A stretch of DNA of 64,000 bases from Phlebiopsis flavidoalba (Eukaryota > Basidiomycota > Agaricomycetes > Polyporales > Phanerochaetaceae): assembly GCA_035772785.1 (NCBI GenBank), contig JAOCPU010000009.1, positions 558,001-622,000 on the forward strand. The letters run 5' to 3'. The position numbers were made by a program, and so were the translations under genes. Below, piece by piece: positions 37,601-49,255 of the stretch. How positions within the stretch are numbered: position 1 is the first letter of the stretch; the number at the start of each line of letters is the position of its first letter. The notes under the pieces were generated by a model. It made no database searches. It worked only from the letters and a program-made list of their open reading frames with translations, and was not told the origin of the DNA.

Positions 37601-38245
37601 GACTCTCGGCAATGAACGTGCACGAGATCGGCCTATTCTGGACCTGTATCCGCTGTGACCACGTGTCGGACGCGTGCCGCAAATACTCCGCCTTCCCGCT
37701 TGGCAGGCAGGTCTGGATCCGCTTCTGCCGTTCTCGACCGTGAGGCTTGGGCAATTGAGATAAATCGAGCTATTGGTTAGTGAGCTGACCTCGCTAAGCG
37801 GTGGCCGACTGCCGGGTTTGTGCTGCCTGTGGCCGGTCGGCTGCCTATAGTAACCGGCGTAAGATATCCACTGCGAAGAGGCCGCTTGGAGGTCCAAGTA
37901 CTTAGGCGCTGCTGTTTGGGCTCGAGAGCGGGCTGGCTGCTCACGAATTGTCACGCACACACGTGCCGAGATGGGCGAGTGTTGAAACGGATCCGCACAC
38001 TTTTCCGCTTCGGGATCAGTCATGCCCCCGGTGCGGGTTCGCTGCTTTGTGGAGCCCCGAACACAGCACCACCCACACAGCCGCGACACACACACGGTTG
38101 CACGGAGGGGAAAAGTTGGATGCAAGATTTGACTCCTGAATATGTGCCACTTCACCCCGTTGGGCTCACGAGGACTCACACTGTGGGAGGCCGACAGACA
38201 CACATGTATCACGCGACTGGCGTCACGGGTGGAAAGAAGGCTCAC
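34663..38245. other. gene-poor region with unassigned minus-strand frames
   Basis: About 3.6 kb after ABCC-A. No conserved domain was found on either strand. The most notable item is the longest uninterrupted frame of the window, 37325-38245 on the minus strand (306 codons), which overlaps a second frame at 37458-37754. Both lie directly downstream of the SRPK-like kinase core and might contain parts of its C-terminal region, but I could not find an activation segment or APE motif. Arg/Ser-rich composition also fits a chance frame in GC-rich DNA. Confidence 0.3.
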
Positions 38246-38720
38246 TGCATGTTCTCGGGTTTAAATATCTGTGTGGACGAGTTCGCACTCATCATGCAGA
38301 TATTGAAGGCCGAGGAAGGAGCTGCTTCGTAATCAGCTTTACGAGCGGGATTCGGCACTCCAGTTTGCCTTGTGTCGCTCGACGAGCGCCAAGAGGTTCT
38401 CGCCTAACGGCTCAAAGACAATACAGATGTGAACGTCGGGTGAAAGTCGAGGCGGAGGCTTGGGAGATGGAGCCATACGAGGGGAGTGGATGATGAAGCG
38501 GTGAGTGAGTGAATAGAGTCGAGGAACGACACAATGTGATCGCGGCCGGTGGGTGCAATGGGGGTTTGCAGCCATGACTTTTTGTCGCAAGAGCTTGAGT
38601 CTCATCGCGAGCAGAGCTCGACTCGGCGCGTACCGACCGGCTGACTTTGACAACCTTCAAACGCAGAATGGCGGTTCCTCCCTAGGAAAACGTAAAAGGT
38701 CAGCAACGGGTCACGACAAT
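38246..38720 (-). CDS. SRPK-like protein kinase core (incomplete as read)
   Basis: CMGC-group SR-protein kinase relatives phosphorylate Arg/Ser-rich proteins; fungi carry many divergent members. Reading down the minus strand, after a CCTAG acceptor: NRHSALKVVKSAGRYA (the VAxK-type ALK lysine region, about 38680), KLLRQKVMAANPHC, then VHICIVFEPLGENLLALVER (about 38400-38450), which is the SRPK hinge signature (CMVFE.LGENLL in known members). GVPNPLVKLITKQLLLGLQ and YLHDECELVHTDIKPEN (38250-38330) complete the catalytic loop with an HTD in place of HRD, as usual for SRPK. I see neither the glycine loop upstream nor the DFG and C-lobe downstream, so the gene either has distant exons on both sides or is truncated. 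Frame breaks as elsewhere. Confidence 0.7.
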
Positions 38721-40716
38721 GGGACGCTGAATAGGCAGGGTGCGGACAGGCTTCTCTCTCGGCGTTTCGTAACGCTGCGCCGAGTTTTTCCCTGCTGGGC
38801 CTTGCCCTCGGCTTTATGATCCATCCGTGTGCCAGGGGCTCCGAAGGTCCAGCACGGCGTAGGTACGGCAGCCGTCGGTGCCAGTGGGGCGTACTGGCCC
38901 AGGCGCGAGTTGCTACGCGGCTCCCGACCGCCTTTCCCTCTGATGGCAGTCTCGTCTGACTCCGCATGCACGGCCACCACAGCAGGACACCTTAGCGCAA
39001 GGAGGAGGGCCCCACGCGTTCAGTACAACAGGGCCCAAGGGCCACACGACAGTGGCGAGGAGGGAGTGGCGAGAGCAGTACGCGGGGGATGGGCGCCGGC
39101 TGGCGATTAAGGGTAGGTTTTGTGCCGTAGGGGCGGGTGAGGTGTCGCAGGAGAGGTCGGTAGAGAGCGGAGACAGAGGTGATCAGTAGACACTTAATGG
39201 TTGCTCCTTGACAAGCCCCATACTTGTGAGAGAAGGAGCCCCATCTAATCTCCCATAGTTGAAATGCATTAAGCAAGCGTAAAGTTAGCAAGAAAAAGAC
39301 GGACAAGCCAAGACCACGGGTGGACCAGGGGCCTTCGCCGCCTTTTCAACGTCGGGCGAGAGGAAAATCGACGCGCACCATACCCAAGCTTGCGGACGAC
39401 AGCGTATCTGCCGTCCTTGAAGCTGTCTCGTAGCTTTACTTGAAGATAACCGCTTGGTTATAGTCGGCGGGCGATTCCTCGTCTCGTGAGTGGGCCTCTG
39501 GGACTGGGGGTGGAGGATCTTGGGACCCTGAGCGTGTGAGGACCCTTCGCGTATTGGTTACTTTGCGTCACAGGCTGTCCCATTCCTTTGGGTGCCATGT
39601 AACGACCCCACTTTTCATCGACACTTTAGCAGGGCTGTGTGTGAAGGCACTAAAAAATAGTGGACGCAGATGATGAGGGTATGAGCTCAAGGAGCAACGA
39701 ATGAATCCGGACGGCGACGACGGACGGAAGGACGACCTGGCACCCGAGTCCCCGCTCCAGCGCCATCACACATCCAATTTCTCTTATCGCAGGCACCTCG
39801 CGTCCACACGTCACGCCTTATCCGCCAATGCGCGGGCCCCGATTGAGCGATGGCGTTGCGTGACGGGCGTGACACATGCTCCCGCGCGCCCACACGGCTG
39901 GAATCACATGTCACGCCAGGGTGACATTTCCCGCCCCCGCTCTTCCGCTCATCATTCCACCATATGTTTCATTTTCCCCATTTGGCAAATCTGTACAGTT
40001 TTCAGGGCCCCTCTCGCCAGAGCGCGGGCGCGGCAGCACGCCCAGCCAGCGCACTCGCGGCGGCCCGCCGCGGGCAGTGAATAGAGTTTCTCCATAATTA
40101 ATGGACCCCGCACGCAAATAACGCACCGCGGCTCCCGGGGTGCGTGCGCAGTGCAGCGAGGAGTGTGACTCGGCACATTTTAGCGATGATCCAGCTTCTG
40201 AGCGAGAACGGGCGGGAAGAAACGAGCTTGCACCCCGCTCAGTGACGATCACACCGCCGTGCGTGCAGCGAGCGATCTACGCGTCCCGCTGGGTGCTCGC
40301 CGTGCGGCGGAGACGTCGCGCATCACGGCGAGCTCGCGGAAGGGGCTGGAAAAGGACGGCGGCAAGTGCCGGTGCGCGCCCCGATATGGATCTACGACAG
40401 CCACGTTCGCTGTGGCGGGGGTGGTGGCGCGTCCAAGTGGGCTTGAAGTGGGGCGGTGGCTGCGGCTGTTTCCCAATCCATCACTCTCTGGCCACCGCTC
40501 AGGTCGCCGAGCCATGCGCCGGCGTCGACCCCCGATTTTTCCTTGTCCTTTTACCAACCACCCCCCTCCAGCTCTGCACTTGTACACGACTTGCGTGCAG
40601 ATCCCGCTCTGCTATTAATCTTGCTGAGGACACCATGCCCTCTGACTGCTCCTGCTGCTGCATCCATTACATCCAAGCAGACACCAAAGAACGTTCATTG
40701 GGGCAGTTAAAGACGA
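38721..40716. other. region between the two divergent kinases
   Basis: About 2 kb between the minus-strand SRPK-like core and the plus-strand Ste20-like kinase. The near side should hold N-terminal exons of the SRPK-like gene, which I could not identify. The rest is GC-rich and open in many frames, fitting a divergent promoter region. No transposon end or RNA gene seen. Confidence 0.35.
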
Positions 40717-42419
40717 ATGGCGACTCTACAGGCAAGTACAAACGGTCGCGGGTCGCCACACGCCTTCGCCTCACTACCCATGACCTTTCACAGCGACCGA
40801 GCCTCCGACTACACCATCGGCGCACCCATCGGCTTCGGAGCCTCGTCAATTGTCTACTCGGCGACCTTTAGGCCGTCTCTCCAAATGACCAAATGCATGC
40901 ACCCATTCCCTGCGCGCTGAAAGTCGTCGACCTCGACCGGCTACCGCCACATGCACTCCATCTACTCATGCAAGAAGAGAAGCCCAGCTCATGTCGCTGT
41001 CCAAGCACCCGAACGTACTGCGCGTCCGCGGCACCTGGATGGACGGTCACAAGCTGTACATCGCGCTTCGACTCATGAACGCCGGTGGAGCGCTGCCGGA
41101 CGTGATGCTCCGATACGGCTGGCCGGGCGGCATGGAGGAGGACGTCGTGCGCTGCATCCTCAAACAGCTCTCGAGGGGCTCAAGTGAGTCCCCGTCTTTC
41201 GCTTGCCGTAAAGCGCGTCTTGCTGTGCCGTCGCGCCATGATTGTGCTGCTGTGCCTGCGGCTTTCTCTTCCGGCGTCGCTCGGGCGACCCTGCATGCCA
41301 GCATCCGGTCACCCGCTATGTCCGTATCTTAGCGGCACTGGTCCGGCCGGCCAGGACGCAGCGCTGCGTTAGCCTCTGTTCACGCAAGTGCCGTAGCTGA
41401 CGACCGTCCCCCTTTCGCTTACCAGTTATCTGCACATCAACGGCCTCATCCATCGCGATGTCAAGGCGGCGAACCTTCTCATCGATGACGACGGCACCGT
41501 CCTCCTCGGCGACCTCGGTGTCGCTGCGCCTCTCTGGCAGCCCGACGACGGCCCCCACCATAGGAAATCACCTATCAACATTAGCTCTGCGACTGGCTTT
41601 CGCAATCCGAACCATACCCAGCCACACATATAATACCCACAGTCCCCATCATCGGTTTACCCACAATCATGTCCACAAGCCTGCACTAGGCAAAACGCAC
41701 AGTCGTTTGTCCGGCCACACCTTGCCCTGCTGGAGGGCCCCAGAGGTCCTCACCGGCAAGCAATATGAACGCCTCTGCAGACATCTGGTCGTTTTGGAAT
41801 AACAGCGCTGAGCTCACCCAAGGTCGTGCGGCCCACACTCGCGAGCAGCGGCCTTCCGCTGTCTTGACGCAGATAAGCGACTGCACCTACCGCCCAAGAT
41901 GGAGAGAAGTGGGGGTGTGCACGGAGTACTCAGTCCGGTGGTTTTGTCCCGATATGGTTGCCCAGTGTCTGCAGAAGGATCCGAGTAAGAGGCCTTCCGC
42001 GCAGGAACTTCTCGGCTCGAGCTTCTTTCAAGGGCGCTAAAGAAAAAGAAGAAAGGCCACCTCGTCGGCACGGTGCTGAAGGGCCTGCCGCCGCTTGCGC
42101 AACGCCAGGAAAAACCGCCGGGTCCCGAGTACGTACTGATGGACGCAATCTGACGATGGAAAGCTGGGACTTTAGCGTGCGCGGCGAGGAGGGGCCAGTG
42201 AGAGCCCCACGACGAGCGTGTACAGCTTCCACAGCCGTCTACAACGCCCAGCGCCAAGCACGCTCCCAAGCGCGAGGGCCTACCCGCGCTCCGACGGCGG
42301 AGAAGACCCGCCCAAGCCGCAGACGCGACAGCGCCCCGGGGGCCGAGTCCGCGCACGAAGAGGACGCAGCCGACGTACGCGCGCCGCGAAATCAAAATAA
42401 AAAAACAAATAAGGCGTAG
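40717..42419 (+). CDS. Ste20/OSR1-like serine/threonine kinase with DLG motif
   Basis: The ATG at 40717 leads to [20 protein letters not shown] (glycine loop) and then [11 protein letters not shown] (catalytic lysine) after one frame break. Next are [23 protein letters not shown] and [12 protein letters not shown] 242 bp intron (41184-41425) follows, then [19 protein letters not shown] (HRD at 41451-41459) and LLGDLGVAA, where the metal-binding DFG is DLG (41511-41519). [15 protein letters not shown] is the activation-segment end, NASADIWSF follows, and [17 protein letters not shown] closes the C-lobe (41990). The order and the [11 protein letters not shown] tail fit the GCK-VI (SPAK/OSR1-like) branch, which responds to osmotic or cell-polarity cues in other organisms. 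The tail becomes Arg/Pro-rich and ends near 42400-42419. Whether it continues beyond the poly-T/poly-A tract is unclear. Confidence 0.85.
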
Positions 42420-42455
42420 AAACTATTGAGCGCATAAAGAAGACTCAGCCCCATA

Positions 42456-42517
42456 TTTTTTTTTTTTTTTACGTCAAGATTGATGTTTTTTGTAAAAACC
42501 AAAAAAAAAAAAAAAAA
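42456..42517. repeat. poly-T and poly-A runs facing each other
   Basis: Fifteen T (42456-42470), then a 30-base spacer, then seventeen A (42501-42517). The two runs can pair as a hairpin with a 30-base loop. They lie directly after the kinase reading frame and could serve as a 3'-end/polyadenylation-rich region for genes on either strand. Confidence 0.8.
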
Positions 42518-42539
42518 TCAGCAAAAATAAGTATTCTGT

Positions 42540-43330
42540 TGATAATCACCTAAGAAATGAACCTGCGCGCGCCACTCTCGACTAGCTGCAAAATCCAACG
42601 TCCTCGTTCGTCGACCGTAAGCGCCACCGCGGTCACTCTGGGACGCTGGGTCTCGCGTCACAGAAAGCCGCCGCAGGCACGCCCGCCAGGCACGCCGCGA
42701 TCGCCCCGAGGTCGACTCGACCGCCGCCCCCGTCGGCAGCAGGACACACGCGTACGCCGCCCCGCCCAAGGCCGTGCGTCTCGCTCCGCGACCGTTCGAC
42801 ACGCAGCATCTCGAGCGGCCGACTCGTCGGAGCACCGAGTCGTCCGAGGCCGTGACGCCCCCGCAGTCCGTTCGCGGCCCGGGCGCCGCCGCCGCCGCTC
42901 TGGCGGCGCCTCATCGGGGCGGGGCGGTGCAAACTCTGAGGGAGGTGGTGGGGGAGAGAGAGAGGACGGGCGAGGAGGGCGGTGCGCTGCGGGCCGCGCA
43001 AGGCGCTCCGGCGGCGTGTGGGATGCTCGCGGGCAAGGGGCGCGGGCCTGGTGCGGACGGTGAGCCCCCGTGTTGGGACGGGTGAGTGCTGGGTTCTTCT
43101 GGTCGAGGCCCCGCGTGTGCTTATGGCTCGGGTTTTTTTGTAGGCAAGTGATGGGGTTCTCCCGTGTGCGGCGCGAAGGGGGAAGGTTGTTCTCATGTCC
43201 AGGCGTGTTCCTTTGGAAACGCGTTTGACTTCCGAGTTGCAAGTTTTCGGCGGCGATTGTGATGTCATGCTCTGTCGCGGTCTCGAACTCGAAGAGTTCG
43301 ACGTCACGCATAATTATCTGCACTGTACGT
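42540..43330. other. very GC-rich region of undecided coding strand
   Basis: Long overlapping frames exist on both strands (42557-43063 plus; 42633-43307 and 42658-43323 minus), a usual effect of extreme GC content. A possible plus-strand intron with GTGAGC..TTTTTTTGTAG borders (about 43061-43142) would join a Gly/Arg-rich exon to a neat stretch reading VPLETRLTSELQVFGGDCDV. This could be the kinase C-terminus or a separate gene. No domain is recognised, and I do not choose a strand. Confidence 0.3.
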
Positions 43331-43683
43331 GTTTGCGTGTACTCTGCTTTGTGTATCCATACAACTTGTACTTACTTCTTGAGCCAACACCTTTTTGCTC
43401 TGTGTATCAACCTTCTCATAGGTGTTTGCTGACAATCTTGGAAGAGCATTCTTGCAATGCTATCATGAGCAATGTGCGCCCCCACTATACTATTCAGGTG
43501 TATTGAGCGAGCACTGTTATTGAAGAGCACTATAAACCAAGTACGGTGATCTTTGACTGACGATAGTGTTATTTAATCCTACCGGTGTATCTTGAAGCTG
43601 ATATCTTTCCTCCATGAACAAAAATTGAAAAATACGAATTTCCGAAGTTCTCAGAATTCCAGAATCTGAAACAAAATAGAACA
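43331..43683. other. short region upstream of the tRNA 3' end
   Basis: About 350 bp of AT-richer sequence with no gene seen. Confidence 0.4.
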
Positions 43684-43761
43684 GGCGCTACCAGGGGCTC
43701 GAACCTGGGTTTTGGGAATTTGGTTTCAGAATCCAAGTGATAACCACTACACTATAGCGCC
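43684..43761 (-). tRNA. tRNA-Gln (anticodon CTG)
   Basis: The minus strand folds as a tRNA. The acceptor stem GGCGCTA pairs with TAGCGCC, the D arm reads GTGTAGTGGTTATCAC (the fungal tRNA-Gln form), and the anticodon loop is TTCTGAA with CTG. The T arm CCAGG..TTCGAGCC..CCTGG includes the B box GGTTCGA. The A box TAGTGTAGTGG is intact. Length is 78 nt, about six more than usual, with an A-A mismatch closing the anticodon loop, a long variable region and an eight-base T loop. Either a very small intron or base errors (extra C bases) could explain this. It sits 169 bp past the ECM16 stop, on the same strand. Confidence 0.82.
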
Positions 43762-43929
43762 TCTGTTGAGAGGGCCTCATTTGTAACATGATAGTCGTTT
43801 CAACACTTCAATCTACTGACACCGCACCCGTCAGTCGTATCACGAACATTTTTTGAAGCAACTCTCTACGAGATGTGTACGACGTGGATGTTAAAATAAT
43901 TTAGAAATACGAAAGAGTCGTCCGCTTGC

Positions 43930-46900
43930 TCAAGCGATTTCCTTGACGGGGGAGGCAACTCCCATCCACCGGGTCCCGAAGTGAGGAGAATGACTACGAG
44001 GCTTCCCTCCCTTAGTCTTAATCGTTTAGAGAACGTTCAGAGCGACTTTCCCGAGCTGGGAGGAGCAATACTGGATTTGCACACCGTGAGACCCTAAAGT
44101 CATGTTTCAGTCCGACGGAGTCAAACACCGATGTATAGTCTGTATGTCGATACCCTTGAACCCACAACCTTCGACTTCTCACCCACCTCCAAGGAAGACA
44201 GACCAAAATGTCTTGGGGAGGCGAGTTTGGCAGAGGCACTGACGTTGGGGGTGAAATGAAACACGTCCTGCTCGTCGATTTCCTGATTAGCACGATACGG
44301 CACGCCGCGAGAGGTGTTGTCCGTATTGTGCGGCCTGATCTCCTCTGCCCTTTCTCGACCTTGTCTTTCCGTTACGGCGACTTGGGTCGATGAACCCTGC
44401 TGTTGAGAAATTTGTCTCAACAACATTGAGACTGATCGATGCAGATGCAGTTAGCACATGTTTGGTTCATGCATCATGTATCGTGACGCACCTTCTGAGT
44501 TTACTCGGTGGCCGCAAATTGGCAACAAATCCGGAATCGGTCTCAGGGAAATTCCATCTGCATGAGCACTGCTGATCTGAGCCCGCAGCTTGTGGATCTT
44601 TCCAATTGCCTACGTAAACGTGCGTCAGCCTACCATGGTATTTCGGGATGAATGACCCAGGCCTTACTTTAGGTCCTGAGAAATGATCAGCGCAGAACAC
44701 TTATGGGGCCTCCGCCGGCATACTCGTAAGCCCCTACGACAGACAATATCCGGAAGACGTCGCTGATGTGGTCCCCTAATGACGCATGAAGCTACATGGA
44801 GGGGACGTGAGCATCTCATTAATCCTTGTCGGCTAAAGCGCTCACCTCCTGTGACTCGAAAAAAGACCTTTCGGCGCAAGCGACGAGCTTCTTTGAGTTT
44901 CATCGCTTCGCTTCGAATGTGCGAAGATCCTCGTCCTCATCTGCCGAGGACTCATCATCTTGGTCCAACTCCCTCCTCGCGGCAAGGAAAGGGTCGCCAA
45001 CAGAGAGGGCTGACACGATGGCGACAACATAGGGCAGGCAGCCGTGCTGCCTCCCACTGACCAACATCCTGGAGAATCGCGGAGAAAGGGGGAATAATGA
45101 CATGGCACGACCAACATCGTGTGATCTGCCCACTAGCTACGGATCCGTTCGCTGATGCAGTGAGTGCGCCAAGATGGGTAAGAACCGTCTCCGCCTTCTT
45201 GAGGGCTGATTCGGCGGGGGGAGTTGGGAAGGGGAAGTTGACAACGGCATCGATGTGCATGCTCTTCATTTTGCAGTACGGACGCCCTCGATCGGCGTGC
45301 GGAGAATTGCGGATCTTCTCTGGCTGTGAGAACTGCTCGAAGTAGGTCTCAAGAAGCGCAGAGGAGTAGAGGCGGTAGCAGTGGCCGGGGCCCGTACGTC
45401 CTGCACGACCAGCGCGCTGAGCAGCAGATGCTTTCGAGGTCCAGCTAACTTGGAAGGACTGAACTCCATTCTCATGGTCATACCGTCTCTAACGAACGCA
45501 TATTGATGAGTGAGGATAGGGAGAGAATGCGTCGTGTGAACATACCTCCTTTGCTCGTCCGCAGTCCACAACGTAGCGAATGTTCGGGATCGTAAGAGAG
45601 GTTTCCGCGACATTAGTGGCTACTACGACAAGGCGGTGGCCTTCGGGGGAGGCTTGAATACTTGCATTTGTTTCTCGCTTGGTAGCAGCGCGTACAGCGG
45701 GACTACGTGCATGGGGGACTGACAATGCAAGTCAGTATCAACCATGCAAATATCAACGGAGATTCACACCATTCGGATTCCTCTGTATCTATACCTAGCT
45801 CCTCGTTGTTAAGATCCATTGTCACTGTCCAACGCTTCTTCATCCATCTCCACGTCGCCATCAAAAAAAAAAAAGAATACCGTCGACGTCCAGGGCCAGA
45901 TCTGTGTGCTCTGCGCCAAGCTCGATGTCCTCTCTTGCTTCAACGTCGGCTTGGGAAGGGACAACGCCTGAGATAATCTCGCCCCTGTCCCGATGGTAGA
46001 GCGCGCGGGAGCCGTCTTGGGATCACGACGCCTTTCTTTTCCGCTAAGGCCTTGGCGCCGTACCTGGCTTCCAGCTTTTTACATGCACCAGCAATCTCAT
46101 TCTGACCCGTGAGGAATATCAAAATTCCTCCCGGAGGTAATCGAGCATGAATTTTGCTGGCCTTGCGAACAGATTCTGTGACATAGTCCGACACTGTTCG
46201 ACGGCTGAAGTGAACAGTGACCGGATGCTGACGTGCGGGTACGTTGATGATAGGAGGTGGTGTTGAGAAGAGCGTCGTGTTCCCTGCGAAATCCGATACA
46301 CGTAAAGTACGCTGACATGATGATCAGACGCAGGGGCTATCGTTGTTTCAGGACGGTTCAAGTGATTTAGACTCATTGCACATACCTTGACTTCATCCTT
46401 CTTTTTCGTCCACATTTCTTCCCGTAATTTATGACTCTGCTAAGCACCACCGATGAGGATATCGGTATTCATGCTCCGCTCGTGCGCCTCGTCGATGATG
46501 ATGACAGAGTACTTCGTCAAAAGAAAGTCGGTGGCCAGCTCGCGTAACAGCACAGCACACGTCAGTCATGAACTTGATGGAGGTTTCGGGAGAGACAGTT
46601 GCGTCGTAGTCGAATCTGGTATGAAACCTTTGAGGAGGTGAGGGAGAGTTCTTGTGCCACCCGCGTAGCCATAGACATTGCGGCAACACGGCGTGGTTGG
46701 GTAACACCGATCATTCCAGGGTTTTCTGTTCAATAGTGAAAGGAGTCAGAGGTATACGCGACGGCGCGTAGTGGAAAATTTTGACACACCACTGCCGGGT
46801 GTGTACCGAAGCCCGCTTCATAGAGGAACTGAGGAACTTGGGTTGTCCTTCCCGCTGCCGCGTTTTCACCACAATGATCACCACGCTGTTTGAGGCAATA

Positions 46901-48497
46901 TGGCTTCCATGATGGGCTGCTCTTCCGCCACGATTGGCAGCAAGAGTCTCGCCTCTTCAACCTCTGCCGGGCGCTTTACTTCTGTAATCTTTCGCTTCCG
47001 ACACCCCGTTAGAGCGGCTACACCCCTTGCCCGATTCCTGAAGGTGTTTCGCAAACGATGTCGAGGGAAGTACAGAGATCCTTGCCCAAGGGTCCGCGCA
47101 TTTCGCCGGGATCGGTATGCTCAACCTTACGCTTCTTGGCAAGTGGGATGACCTGCTCTGGCTCAGAGAGGTTGTGGCGAATCGCCGTCTTTCGTCGTCG
47201 GGGGAGCAACCGTACCCCTTCGCGGCACTTAGGCTGCTTCATATTCCCAGTCCTGTGAAACTAGTTTGAGTAGTCGCTTCTTCGTGGTGGGAGATTGGTT
47301 TCCTGATGATGTCGATTCTTCGTCCCTACTCTCTGATAGTACTTTCTTCATCTTCCTCGTCTGAGGTTTCATCGAACTTGGTCGCTAGCGTCGTCGTGTG
47401 AATCACTGTCGTACGCCGAATCAGAGCTGGCAGTCGCAAGGAGGTGTCAGAATCCTCAGCTACAGCAGCCTTTTCTTGGACGGCTCCTCTTCCACGAGGA
47501 AAACATCTTGTAAACGCGTGATGTGAGCTGTGAGAAATGACAGCGGCCTTCGACGTACGGTCTTGGTGCCTGCCTTCTTCTTGACCACCGGGGTGGAATG
47601 ACAGAACCATCTGGGTCTTCTTGAGAAGCAGTAACCGATATAAGATATACTAGCTGCCGGTTTTGCTAGTTTCGTCGGCTTTCTTGCACAGTAGAGAAGC
47701 CGGAATCACACATACAATTACAGGTTCCCTCTGGGGATTTGCCAAGTTCCAAGTTCGGCGAAACATCCTCGGTAGTCGCCTTTTCTTCCAAAAAGTCCGT
47801 CACATCTTCCTGGTCACTATCCGAGGCTGCGCCAGCGTTGTCTTGATGTAAGTGCGCTTCCTTTTGTTACGGCCTGGAGCTCTATCCACCGTGCGGCGTA
47901 CTTCGTTGTGTTCCTCTTTCTCCAGCCGTTCTTGATGGGTCACTGCCCTACCCGTGCCAAGCGTGTTGCGGACGACTACGTGCAACTGTAGAGCAGTAGG
48001 AAGTTGTGCTTGACTCTTGCTTGAAACGGATAAGACCAACTGCAATAAATCTAGTGCGGGCACTCACGAAAGCTTCTCGAAGAGGACGATACGTTCTTCT
48101 TGCTTCAGCTTTTTGTCCTGTAGTCCATATGGTAAACACTTGAGCATGTCACATAGAATCAGGGCTACTAACGATGTAATTTCTCCAGTCCTCTTCTTCT
48201 TCTTTCCATTAATTTTCGATTCGGATTGAGCCACGAGCTTAGAATGGCGGATGTGAGCACTGAGCGAGGTAAAGGCTTACAATGCACACTGACTTGTTCT
48301 TTGAGACGTTCGCGTCTATCCTGCTCTCTTTGTTCCTCCCATCTTTGGAGCTGGAGCTATTATCTCGGAATTGGGGTCATAGGTGCGGTTCCTTCACAGC
48401 GGATGAGCTAGCTTTACGCTTGCCCTTTTTCCGCTGACCTGCGGAGGACTGTCGTGCCTTGGCCGTTATGTCTTTCGCGCACTAGGTTGTTGTTCAT
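43930..48497 (-). CDS. ECM16: ECM16/DHX37, DEAH-box RNA helicase of small-subunit biogenesis
   Basis: Nucleolar helicase that helps displace U3 snoRNA from pre-rRNA (yeast Dhr1/Ecm16, human DHX37). The start at 48497 gives [11 protein letters not shown] followed by [16 protein letters not shown]. Then come the basic N-terminus with [17 protein letters not shown] (about 47930) and motif I around [16 protein letters not shown] (46810-46880). [20 protein letters not shown] follows, with DEAH at 46482-46493 intact, then [16 protein letters not shown] (46330). Motif V reads [20 protein letters not shown] (about 45590-45650) and motif [20 protein letters not shown] (about 45370-45420). Next is the winged-helix/HA2 part with [13 protein letters not shown] and [17 protein letters not shown] (45070-45200). 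The OB-fold end is near 44000-44300, and [13 protein letters not shown] precedes the TGA at 43930. Motifs are intact but several frame breaks lie between them. Confidence 0.93.
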
Positions 48498-48800
48498 TTC
48501 GCGGGCCGCAAAGAGAGGATGGGAAGCAGGCGCACAAGGCCGAAGAGTGTAGCAGCTCTCTCAGAAAGCGCTGCGAAGGGGGGGTTCCTTGAGTCTAGCA
48601 CATATAATTTGCCGAGACCAAATGGGCGCTTGTATGGCGAATTTTTGGGGCGGAGTTGAGGACGCCTCGCAGATGTCGGAGTACCTCGGAGACAACAGCC
48701 GACGCTCGGAGACGTCTCAGTCGGAGACCCAAAGGGGCCTGCGAATTTTCTGTGCATTCCCAACGCGCTGGCCTTGACTTACGCTCAGCCTTCGACAGCC
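48498..48800. promoter_or_regulatory. divergent promoter between ECM16 and an unknown gene
   Basis: About 300 bp between the minus-strand ECM16 start and a plus-strand ATG at 48801. No individual site is certain. Confidence 0.4.
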
Positions 48801-49255
48801 ATGGCGGCCTCTCCACACTCGCAACAGCGACAACGTCCAGAAGCCTGAGAGCTACAACCGGCCAGGACGAGCAAGCATCTGCTGTGTGCGCCTCCTACTG
48901 ATGCCATGGTTATTTGATACACCTAATGGAGTTCGCTCAACAGCAAGTCAAGGTCGAAGGTCAGCCCGCTGAACCTGCCAACCACGAGCAGACTGGCTCC
49001 TTCCGCACCGGATGGCAGCACGACTTCCTTCCCCGCAGAAACAAGATGGCTCTGGCCGTGGTGAAAAAGCAAATCAAGGTGCTTGTCGAGTCTTACTTTC
49101 TGACCCTGTCTTTTCAACCTGAGGTCTGGCACACGTTTACTGGCTGTGTTTTTGCCATGCTCTGCCTACACCTGTCTATCTCTGCCGATCCGGACACGGC
49201 CTCGCTAGCATCGCCCATTTTGATTGTGGCGCGACACTGGACCAAGAGCTGTTGA
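48801..49255 (+). CDS. hypothetical protein
   Basis: The ATG at 48801 (MAASPHSQQRQRPE) lies in a good divergent position opposite ECM16. After a likely short intron or frame break the sequence continues as LMEFAQQQVKVEGQPAEPAN and GSFRTGWQHDFLPR, then AVVKKQIKVLVESYFL, ending near 49255. The composition looks like real protein, but I do not recognise a family. The product would be small (about 130-150 residues). It may extend in another frame. Confidence 0.4.

Noticed and set aside
42633..43307. Minus-strand 221-224 codon Arg/Pro-rich frames as a gene
   Set aside because: Two different frames are open over the same bases and neither shows domain content. This is expected in extreme GC.
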